NCBI RefSeq assembly: GCF_026151205.1
Contig: NC_087075.1
Location: forward strand, 4,004,359 to 4,068,358
From: Bolinopsis microptera
Lineage: Eukaryota; Ctenophora; Tentaculata; Lobata; Bolinopsidae
Length of the DNA stretch: 64,000 nt
Direction of reading: 5' to 3'
Both the position numbers and the translations under genes were made by a program. Position 1 is the first letter of the stretch. Each line of letters opens with the position of its first letter. The notes under the pieces were generated by a model. That model worked only from the letters and a program-made list of their open reading frames with translations. It was not told where the DNA came from and searched no databases. Of this stretch, positions 29,090-38,800 are shown one piece after another.

Positions 29090-30421
29090 ATGTCCCGGAG
29101 CCTACTGCTGATCACGCTGTGCCTCATTTTATTAATGCTGGTTAATCCAGGTGACTAGGTTACTAGGTTACTAGGTTACTAGGTTACTATGTTACTAGGT
29201 TACTAGGTAAATAGGTTACTAGGTTACTAGGTTACTAGGTTACTAGGTTACTAGGTTACTAGGTTACTAGGTTACTAGGTTACTATGTTACTAGGTTACT
29301 AGGTTACTAGGTTACTAGGTTACTAGGTTACTAGGTTACTAGGTTACTAGGTTACTAGGTTACTAGGTTACTAGGTTACTAGGTTACTAGGTTACTTGGT
29401 TACTATAGTTAATCCAAGTGACTTTATTTAGTTCATTTACTTATTACGTAAGTCAGCCTAAGGGGTAGAGAGTTTGGAATAGCTATAATTTAAAAATGAC
29501 CAAAATCTGGTTTATGTAATATGTGAACTATCCCCTTAAATTTCTGACGCAAATTTTGCACTTTCAGGATACCTCCTTTAATTTGATATTGCTTAATTAA
29601 TAATGTAATCGGAATATTAATTATTCAATTAGTGTCAAATTAATATTTTCCTTCAAGATGTATCATTCGGCAAAAGTTTATCAGCTTCCTATTTTGTTTC
29701 TATGAATAATTTTACAATTCACACTGACAAGCAGTTTTTCCTTTCAGGACTAGCAAAGAAAAACAAAAAAAGGAGAAACCAAAACAGATATGATGTATGA
29801 AATTTTAAGCTTGATAAGTAATCCTTCAATATTCCAGTGTACTATATATAAGCTGGTTTATTCACTTTGCCACAATGAACCATTATAAATCAAAATGTTA
29901 AAGCTTTAAAGACATCACTTTTCAAATCAAAACATCCGCAAAAAATTTAGTCCAGTTTGCATTCGTTAAACGAACATCATGATCTCTTTATGGATTATCG
30001 CAAGTTTATTAATCAAGCTTCAATTACGAAATAAGATGTAATCTCCACAGAATCTGACAAGCTGCTCAGGACATCAACTACGGGGCATGAACTGCGAGTG
30101 TCTAGCTTCTAACTATAACATGAGGGGGTGTCCTGATGATTTAAAAAAAGGTAATATACTTTCTGTATACAAAATGGTAACCTGGTAACCTTGTAAACTT
30201 GTAACCTTGTAACTCGGTAACCTGGTAACATGGTAACCTTGTAACCTTGTAACCTGGTAACCTGGTAACCTCATGGTATTGAATCCTCCTTCTCCCGCCT
30301 AGGTTCCAAACAGTGCATCCACTATGAAACCTACTGCAAAAGCTCCAAATTATCAGCAGCAAAACAGGGTAAAATGTGTTGTCAAGCTATCCTTTGCAAT
30401 ATCAACCTTAAAAACTGTTGA
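29090..30421 (+). CDS. Secreted cysteine-rich protein, four exons, 108 residues
   Basis: Exons 29090-29150, 29748-29794, 30051-30150 and 30303-30421 join in phase (1, 0, 1) with normal donors and acceptors (GTGACT, GTATGA, GTAATA; TTTCAG, CCACAG, CGCCTAG). Exon 1 is a signal peptide rich in Leu/Ile. Exon 2 adds a strongly basic Lys/Arg/Asn segment with an RR pair that could be a processing site. Exons 3 and 4 carry ten cysteines, enough for five disulfides, including a CEC and a CC, and the chain ends in Cys. No family was recognised; secreted growth, defence or venom-type peptides can look like this, but function cannot be assigned. Intron 1 begins with an 8-bp minisatellite at the donor itself, and intron 3 holds a related array. 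Confidence 0.72.
29151..29405. repeat. 8-bp tandem repeat (GGTTACTA) starting at a splice donor
   Basis: About thirty copies of an 8-bp unit. The first intron base of the cysteine-rich gene, in GTGACTAGGTTACTAGG, is already part of the array. The related motif recurs at 36909-37290, 42280-42340, 44455-45478 and 61445-61580. Confidence 0.93.
30173..30273. repeat. 8-10-bp repeat (GGTAACCT/GTAACCTG) in intron 3 of the cysteine-rich gene
   Basis: About ten imperfect copies of GTAACCTG/GTAACCTT. The unit is the reverse-complement class of the GTTACTAG arrays and close to the array at 30930-31121. Confidence 0.85.
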
Positions 30422-30886
30422 TTTGACGAAGTTGGGAATATAAACGGTAGTGGAAGAACTGTGGAAGTACTACCAATACCATAACTTCATAATGTAACAA
30501 TAGCAGATGTTGAGCTTACTGATCACGTAATTTATTGACAATAATTTTAGCCGCTTTGGAATTTCTTGGAAGAAAAATTACATAATCGTGATCAATGAAT
30601 TTATCCACAATAGCATTTTGACGATTTCATAAACGTGCGATTTTTAAAAGTGTTCATTTAACAAATATATACTTTGTAAATGTAATATTAGAAATAGTGT
30701 TTGAAATGTTGTTTATCTAATGTATATGAAAAAGTTTACACCGTGTTGACTGTTGACGTATTGCAGAAAGATTGCATATTGCAACAAACATAACGAAGAC
30801 ACACGGTAAAATTGTATTTTAACTTATCCCGCGGCGCGCGCAGGATACTGATAAGTAGATAACAATCCAAAGTAGTAAACTTGTAT
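30422..30886. other. Intergenic stretch between convergent genes
   Basis: AT-rich apart from a CGCGGCGCGCGC block at 30830-30841. No gene seen. Confidence 0.4.
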
Positions 30887-31159
30887 CAATCAGACGTCTA
30901 GGACCCCGCATTTACAGCAAGTTTTTTGACCTGGTAACCTGGTAACCTGGTAACCTGGTAACCTGGTAACCTGGTAACCTGGTAACCTGGTAACCTGATA
31001 ACCTGATAACCTGGTAACCTGGTAACCTGGTAACCTGGTAACCTGGTAACCTGGTAACCTGGTAACCTGGTAACCTGGTAACCTGGTAACCTGGTAACCT
31101 GGTAACCTGGTAACCTGGTAACAATCAGACGTCTAGGACCCCGCATTTACAGCAAGTTT
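30887..31159. repeat. 10-bp array (GGTAACCTGG) bracketed by 38-bp copies of a gene's stop region
   Basis: About nineteen copies of CTGGTAACCT at 30930-31121. Both sides carry the same 38 bases: 30887-30924 and 31122-31159. The right copy is the real last coding exon of the zinc-finger gene, including its TGA; the left one is a duplicate. Confidence 0.92.
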
Positions 31160-33017
31160 GTGTCGTGGAACTGTTTTCATTCTGACACTGTTTACAGGTC
31201 CAAGAGTAGGATGGTGGCCCTGAAGCAAATATTTGTATATAATTAATTACACCAGCAAATAAATCGTGTATAAACATATTTTCTGATTTATTGATTCTAT
31301 GGCAGCTAAACTTAAAGGGTTGGAAGAAAACTAAATAATCGGCATTGTCATCATTAGGAAGCCAAACATGAAGCGTTTTCTCCTTATCAATCACTAAGAA
31401 AATTACACGACAAACTAAGATAAAAGATCATTACTTGGTTGTGGAGTAGAAGATGAAGAGGATCCTGGAGCAATAGAAGTAGAGGGTCGTGGAGCAGAAG
31501 AAGAAGATGACTGAGGGGCAAAATGTTGTCTGGAATTAGTCGGTCTTCTTGATCTGCACTCGGCGCAATCTGAGAAGTATTTGGTTCAATGTCATTGTGT
31601 CTGTGAATAAACAAGCGAAGGAATGAAGGGTATTGAGTCAAGGAAAGTGTAAGGCCAAGGGGTTATCCGTTATGGAAACTCACTGTTTCCACCGTCAGTA
31701 TTGATTCTTCCACACCCAATACATATCCACTGGGTAACCTGGGAAGATAAGCATGATTCCCAAAACAATTAGACGAACCAGATGTAAAATTTTCAGATGA
31801 GACCCTAGCGTTCATTTTAATGTCCGTTCAAACAATGTCCGACAAGGTAGTTAAATTAAACACATTAACTGAATGCCTTTGATCAAGCGTTCATTTTTAT
31901 GTCTGTTGAAAATTATGCCTGTTCACGCATTGTCCGGTAAAATAACGTCCGATAAGGAATATGACATATCAGCTTATTAGGCACTACGTCATCAGTGCAC
32001 CTACCTGAACAGGTGTTGGACGCTTGGTCCTACACATCACACAGACAGTGTTACGAGTGCTGTTCACTGTTGTGCAGCTCAAACAGGCCCACTGTGGTGT
32101 GTCACCTTTCGAGGATCTGAGTTGACAAATTAAAATATAATTATAAGGTACATTTTTAAAATTCCTGATAGAATTTCCATGGTGAAAAATGAATTTTAAA
32201 TGCTGATAAAAAGGGAAACTCTAGAACTCGTTGTAAGTATAAAATGTACTTGGAATTGTTGGCTCCAGGAGCGGAGGAAGAAGTGGTAGGGACCGGTTGA
32301 TCGTTTATAGGTTCGTTTACGAAGAAGTAACATTTGCAGCAGCAATCAGTCCGAGGTGGATTAGCTGTTCTACATCGGGGACAGTACCAACCACCACTGA
32401 AAGAGGAGTTGTTGTTGGTTCAGTGTTCATGACTATGTGACAGCATATTAACTGGCTTAAGTCGAGTTACACTTGTATTTAATGATAGTCCCTTATTTAA
32501 TGACAGTCCTTTATTTAATAATAGTCCTTGCCGATTTTTAGTGGTTTGCTACATTCCAACGCAACGTTTTTGCGGCAAAATCAATTCTTACTCAAAAGTT
32601 GTCTTTCTCAAGTTAATGCAAAAACAAGGAAAATGTAATTTACTAACGCAGATGTGTATACAACGGTAGTTCTCCTCACTCCTCCGTAATAAGCTCCTCC
32701 GTAGTATCCAGGTCCCCAGCCAGGGTGTCCGGGCCCCCAGCCTCCGCCATGACCCCACCCTCCTCCGTGTCCGCCCCAACCTCCTCCCCCGTGCCCGCCA
32801 TGTCCGCCTCCGTGGCCGCCACCGTGGCCGCCTCCGTGGCCGCCTCCACCACCACCTCCTCCTCCCCCCGCCTCCACCTCCTCCACCTCCTCCGCCTCCG
32901 TGTGCCTGAAAAAATATCGTTTTAATTTTGTTCAAGTCGAACTCGAGTTCGGAGACAAAAACTGTTACCAAGGTGTCTGCAAAACCACAACCTAGGGATG
33001 ATTTGACTTACAACCAT
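31125..33017 (-). CDS. Gly/His-rich protein with four RanBP2-type zinc fingers
   Basis: Minus-strand exons 32648-32905, 32250-32396, 32005-32116, 31684-31738, 31435-31569 and 31125-31219 join in consistent phase and end at TGA. The first large exon encodes a Glu-rich start then GGH/GGW/GYYGG repeats. Then come four fingers fitting W-x-C-x2-C-x3-N-x6-C-x2-C: WYCPRC..CCKC, WACLSC..CVMC, WICIGC..CAEC (split between two exons) and WTCKQC..CCKC, joined by Ser/Thr/Pro linkers. Such fingers bind ubiquitin, GTPases or single-stranded RNA; Gly-rich plus RanBP2 finger layout recalls FUS/TAF15-like RNA-binding proteins, but no RRM is seen. The start is uncertain: an ATGGTT at 33012-33017 with donor GTAAGT and an 8-base microexon near 32974-32981 would fit the phase. 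Confidence 0.75.
31790..31960. repeat. TGTCCG-motif interspersed repeat in a zinc-finger gene intron
   Basis: Contains CATTTTAATGTCCGTTC and related phrases (TGTCTGTT, TGTCCGGTAAAATAACGTCC). The reverse complement of these phrases occurs at 56705-56790, 57480-57530 and 59140-59180, so it is a diverged member of that family. Confidence 0.5.
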
Positions 33018-33057
33018 ATTAGGCCCGTCCTCAAACTATCAGAACCAACTCAGATGA

Positions 33058-33249
33058 TCAGATTGTCAAATTTAACACATTAAATACAAAGTATAACGAA
33101 TAACAATTAACAGAATAACTACTGTCTAATAAGTTGTACGGAGAGAGTGTACATCTTGATACTGTAACTGTGTTAGTTGCAGTGTTAGTTGTACAAGCTA
33201 AACACGGAGTCGTGAGCCAACAACCACGGTATTGTTTAACTACTGTCAT
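33058..33249 (-). pseudogene. Possible degenerate zinc-finger exon upstream of the zinc-finger gene
   Basis: A 63-codon frame contains CLACTTNTATNTV..SRC, which resembles the second finger of the downstream gene (CLSCTTVNSTRNTV..VMC) in order and spacing but lacks the WxC spacing. It may be an old duplicate of that exon or a chance match. Confidence 0.25.
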
Positions 33250-33271
33250 TTTCCGCTCATTTACATTTTCT

Positions 33272-33382
33272 AATTGATGTTTTGGGACAAAGTGAGAGTC
33301 TCAACTCAGTTTTTCAAACAAACAGTTGTCGACGTTTCGGCCCACTGAGTGGAAACTTTCACTTTGTCCCAAAACATCAATT
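33272..33382. mobile_element. Short foldback/MITE with 23-bp perfect terminal inverted repeats
   Basis: AATTGATGTTTTGGGACAAA (left, continuing AGTG) is repeated inverted at 33360-33382. The 65-base middle contains GTCGACGTTTCGGCCCACTG, a phrase often seen in retroelement-derived hairpins. No coding capacity. Confidence 0.75.
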
Positions 33383-34640
33383 ATATGATCGACCCACTCA
33401 AAAGAGCGAAAAAACAGATTCTGATTAATATCATTTATGAGTATTGCTGAAAGCACAGTGTAAGGCCTACACGGACCGCCTCTAACTAGCCAATCCCTGT
33501 TTACATGCCGTGTAGCAGGGGACTAGAAAGATATATATTATATTTTCATGAAAAACCGCTCCATTGCATATAATATAAAGCCAAAGTATTCATAATAAAG
33601 TTTTAACTTGTCACTGATGTCATTTTCCCCCCGAAATATTCATTTTTCGGTAAAACGTAAATGTGTGATTATATTAACCGTAACGCTCAGATACTATACT
33701 ATTACTATTTACGCTCAATTACTAATACACAATTAAAATACGATTTTATTAAAAAGAAATAAATTAAATCAAATAATTTTGTAATTCTATAAGTATAATA
33801 TCTCTGCAGTGCACTGTAAATTGATAAACAGAACAGCAATTTAGTAATAGAATAATGGATTGTACACGACTAGCGTGTAAAAACTCAAACTCAACGTCAA
33901 ACGTGACGCGTAACATTTCAAACAAAAACAGAAATGGCGGACAATTTTATAGTGCGCGTGTTTGATCGTCCACATGTTCGATTTGTTCCAGAATAATCTT
34001 GCGCATGCGGCAAGTACGATTTTATTATTATGACCAAGGATCAACCGAAACCGCTTTTTTGGACTGGCAATAATCTCATCATATTTAGCATTAATAATAA
34101 TTTCGAATGTTCGTTTCATCTTGATGCTCGAGAGTCACTGTCGAAAGTAAAAACAGCTTATGATTTTTAAGGCATTGAATACAAATTAAGTTGATTTTAT
34201 CATCAATTCATATTTCAGCTGTATTGAGAAAAGACAATTGCAAAGAGAAGTCCTTTTAAATTCTTTAAGTCCTTCTAAAGTCTTTAAGTCCTTTTATATT
34301 CTTTAACGTGATAACTGATAAAGTTAATTCCAATAAGAACTTTAAAAACATTGAACAATTATCTACAAATATAATTCAATTGGTTAATTCTTGTTATTGA
34401 TTATTGAAGGTTGCATAAGCAGTTATTGCCAAATTAGTGTCCGACTGACATTTATTTTTCACAGTCACAATAATACACGTTTTTGTGGCAATCATAACTG
34501 GTTAAGTCTCTAATTAGTCATATCTGAATTTCTGACTGCAAAGTTATTTTTCAATGATACTGGATTCTATCCGAGGGTCTCTATAGAGATCACGACAGTG
34601 TCTACTTACAACACAACTCTACGGATACAATGTTATAATG
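33383..34640. other. AT-rich intergenic stretch
   Basis: No exon recognised. A 92-codon minus-strand frame at 33841-34119 has no family resemblance and was not called. Confidence 0.45.
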
Positions 34641-34654
34641 TACGGAATTTTATA

Positions 34655-35820
34655 ATGACTGACTGAAAGAAGACTGAAAGAAGCTGGCAGCATGTTAAAA
34701 CGGCAAGTTATTGTAATATAGCAGTGTTGTTGACTGAAAGAAGACTGAAAGAAGCTGGCAGCATGTTAAAACGGCAAGTTATTGTAATATAGCTGACTGA
34801 AAGAAGACTGAAAGAAGCTGGCAGCATGTTAATACGGCAAGAAGACTGAAAGAAGCTGGCAGCATGTTAATACGGCAAGTTATTACACTGAAAGAAGCTG
34901 GCAGCATGTTAATACGGCAAGTTATTGTAATATAGACTGAAAGAAGCTGGCAGCATGTTAATACGGCAAGTTATTAGACTGAAAGAAGCTGGCAGCATGT
35001 TAATACGGCAAGTTATTGTAGTATAGCAGTGTTGTTGACTGAAAGAAGACTGAAAGAAGCTGGCAGCATGTTAATACGGCAAGTTATTGTAATATAGCAG
35101 TGTTTTATAATGACTGACTGAAAGAAGACTGAAAGAAGCTGGCAGCATGTTAATGACTGACTGAAAGAAGCTGGCAGCATGTTAATACGGCAAGAAGACT
35201 GAAAGAAGCTGGCAGCATGTTAATGACTGACTGAAAGAAGCAGGCAGGATGTTAATACGGCAAGAAGACTGAAAGAAGCTGGCAGGATGTTAATACGGCA
35301 AGAAGACTGAAAGAAGCTGGCAGCATGTTAATACTCTGCAAGAAGACTGAAAGAAGCTGGCAGCATGTTAATACGGCAGGTTATTGTAATATAGCAGTGT
35401 TGTTGTTCTGAAAGAAGCTGGCAGCATGTTAATACGGCAGGTTATTGTAATATAGCAGTGTTGTTGTTCTGAAAGAAGCTGGCAGCATGTTAATACGGCA
35501 AGAAGACTGAAAGAAGCTGGCAGCATGTTAATACGGCAGGTTATTGTAATATAGCAGTGTTGTTGTTCTGAAAGAAGCTGGCAGCATGTTAATACGGCAG
35601 GTTATTGTAATATAGCAGTGTTGTTGTTCTGAAAGAAGCTGGCAGCATGTTAATACGGCAGGTTATTGTAATATAGCAGTGTTGTTGTTCTGAAAGAAGC
35701 TGGCAGCATGTTAATACGGCAGGTTATTGTAATATAGCAGTGTTGTTGTTCTGAAAGAAGCTGGCAGCATGTTAAAACGGCAAGTTATTGTAATATAGCA
35801 GTGTTGTTGTTCGTGTATCT
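34655..35820. repeat. Tandem array carrying copies of the cyclase stop-codon region
   Basis: About twenty variable units built from GACTGAAAGAAGCTGGCAGC, ATGTTAATACGGCAAG and TTATTGTAATATAGCAGTG. The last unit (35770-35820) is the 3' end of the guanylate cyclase coding exon, stop codon included. Other copies repeat that stop region on the minus strand. Units vary by loss of the middle or right blocks. Confidence 0.93.
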
Positions 35821-38800
35821 GGATATTTCTTCACTACTGTTCCTCTCTCCAATCAGCCAATGTGTCTCCATCTCCCCTTTTCCCTGCAAACAAACAATAG
35901 ATCACTTTCACTTTCACTTTATTGCACACAAGATACTGAAGAACAGCTTTTAGTTCACCACTATATAAAAGCTTCATACGTTTTTCGACCAAATAGTTAT
36001 TAAATGTTCACTTCACAAATTTTAACCTTGACGAAGATAATGCCTCTTTTAGATATGAGAAAACCTTCCTCCAGGATGACACCACAAACGTCTGTGATTT
36101 GTATTCTCATGCCTGTTGTATTATTTCATTAAATTTGAGTTTTTAATATAAAAACAATTAAGATATAAGCAGATTGTCAAAAAGACGTGGCTTTCACAAA
36201 CAATTAAACAGAAAAAAAATCAAGAAGGTCCAAAACTTCAACTCTTTTGCAAGTGCACCTAAACAAGACGATTTCATTCTAGCAGCAGTGTTGACGGTGT
36301 CTCCGAAAACACAGAATCTGGGTAACTTTACTCCGATAATCCCAGCTGCACATGGTCCTGTAATAACGTTGTCTGGTCATAACAAATGTATATCAACCCC
36401 GTAGTTATGATAAATACACTGGTAAAGTTAAAAGTGGTTTCCAACTGCAAATAACCAGAGTCGTCTCGAATACAATCGATAACAAAAACGTTCACTCTTG
36501 CCTCTTTACCAAATTTAAGATAAAGTACAGACCTGAATCCCACCTGTCACACTTGATCCCGGCATCCTCTTCTTGCTGGGACACTACAACTTAGAGGTAA
36601 ACTAACCATATAAATGCTATCCTCTTCCAGTCCCTAAAAAAACAAAAAACAAACCTGAAGCGATGCCCTGTATGAGCCTAAAACAGACAAAATCCCCATG
36701 AACACCCAGCTGCAGACCCCGACACATAACACTCCTCAGTCCCAGAGCAGTGAGCGCTATCTCCGAGCAGTGTTTGGTTGTGGGACTTCTGTCAGGTAGA
36801 CCCGATACCACCAAACACTCTCCTGCTGCTGTTTCTATTTCGTTTACCTTGTGGGATTCAAGCACCTGGTGGAGGGGCTGTGTTGGAGCATTGTTAAAAC
36901 AAAACACTTATAGGTCACTAGAATTGGTTACTAGGTTACTAGAACTGGTTACTAGGTAACTAGAACTTGTTACTAGGTAACTAGAACTTGTTACTAGGTT
37001 ACAAGCACCTGGTGGAGGGGCTGTGTTGGACCATTGTTAAAGCAAGACACTTTTAGGTCACTAGAATTGGTTACTAGGTTACTAGAACTGGTTACTAGGT
37101 AACTAGAACTTGTTACTAGGTAACTAGAACTTGTTACTAGGTTACAAGCACCTGGTGGAGGGTACTGTGTTGGACCACTGTTAAAACAAGATACTTATAG
37201 GTCACTAGAATTGGTTACTAGGTTACTAGAACTGGTTACTAGGTAACTAGAACTTGTTACTAGGTTACAAGTTCCTGGTGGAGGGTGCTTTGTTTGACCA
37301 TTGTTAAAACAAGTCAAACAAGTGACTAGGTGAGGGGGCGGGCCGCAGCACTCTTGTTGTCGGAACCTATCTACAGTAACAACTATAATCTGGTTGGTAT
37401 ACTGAGAAACCTTGAGGTAGATCCATGAGCAAACAAAGAACTATGATGACGAAGTATCTCGATTTCCTGTCTGTCAAAGAATTTATTGTCGTCAAAACAA
37501 GATATACTTATTGAAACAAGTAAAGTTAGGTTAAGTAAAAAGTACTTTTATATTAAATAAAGATTTATTTGAATTGTAGATTGGTTCTTTAAAGATTTAT
37601 GGAGAGGAATTACGACGGAATGTAACGTCAGGGTATGTTGTATTGATCTGAATACTTAAAGGAAGGTAAACCATATTTGCGCATATCATTAAGAAACTGA
37701 CCCTGTCTCAACCACTTGCCATAATACAGATATCCACACTTGTCTTAAATATGAGTGCTTATTTCCTCACCAGTGAAGCAGTAATACTCACCAGTCATCA
37801 GTGTCTACATTAATTAATATGTAACGTGCATTATTGAAAAATATTAGAATTTTCTTGTTACGCTATAAATGAGAAAAAATAATCTTACACAGTTACACAA
37901 CTAAAAGTTTGCAATTTACCTCTGCAATCCTCGTGTAAAACGCCTCTAGGAACCGCACATAAGCAAATGGACTCATATCTCGTGCAGCTAACCGCTGTGA
38001 CGTGAGTTTTCTTTAGACTAAACTAATTATAATCAAATAATTAAGTAATTAACTATTGTAGCAAATTTTCTCATCTTTAAACGTTATCCACGTGTAATAA
38101 TACATATTATATATATATTATTAAACGAATGAAAATGTTTCATCTAATAACTGCGGAGTCAAAAATTTTAACAAATTAGTAATAAATTAGTTAATCATTG
38201 GATCAGTCTCTTACCTGGAAATCAGCTAGATCTGCGAATAGAACTGTAGCACTCTGATAACTTCCTACATACGGTGTGTTGGTTTCACGGCACCTGCAAA
38301 ATATTTATAGGTTTAAAAATATATTATGTATAATGTTTAGTAATGTAAAATGTATTTATATCCACCAGCGTGCGCTTTTTCGCATAGCGGGCTCTCGCCA
38401 GCCCGCTGTCAAAGGGCCCGATATCTCTACAGCCCGCTCATGATATAGCCCGCTAACAAGTGACATTTAATTTGACCAGTAGCAATATAGCCCGGAGTTC
38501 TCTAAAATATTTTCAGTTTCTGTATCGTCTCCATGTGAAATTCCTTATTACACTGACTATATATACATTTTATTTTTGTGTCCGGTAGGGCTGCTCATGC
38601 AGCTCGTGAGCAGATGACATGATACTTTGATTTATATCAAAGTTATCATAACACACTACATAATACACATCAGCACTATAATCCCCCTATATTATTGATA
38701 TTCATCGTCACTGACATTACATCCATTATTCCCACGGCCCAGGAATGCAGTGCATCTCCAGCCCCTATATACGACACAGCCCTTTATGATTGGCTTACAT

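Noticed and set aside
33301-33360. Hammerhead ribozyme in the 33272-33382 foldback
   Set aside because: Only the GAAAC side (as GTTTCGGCC inverted) is present; no CUGANGA counterpart was found.
36328-36543. 71-codon minus-strand frame overlapping cyclase exon 16
   Set aside because: Different frame from the cyclase exon, and it crosses the splice acceptor; the cyclase reading has clear family motifs.
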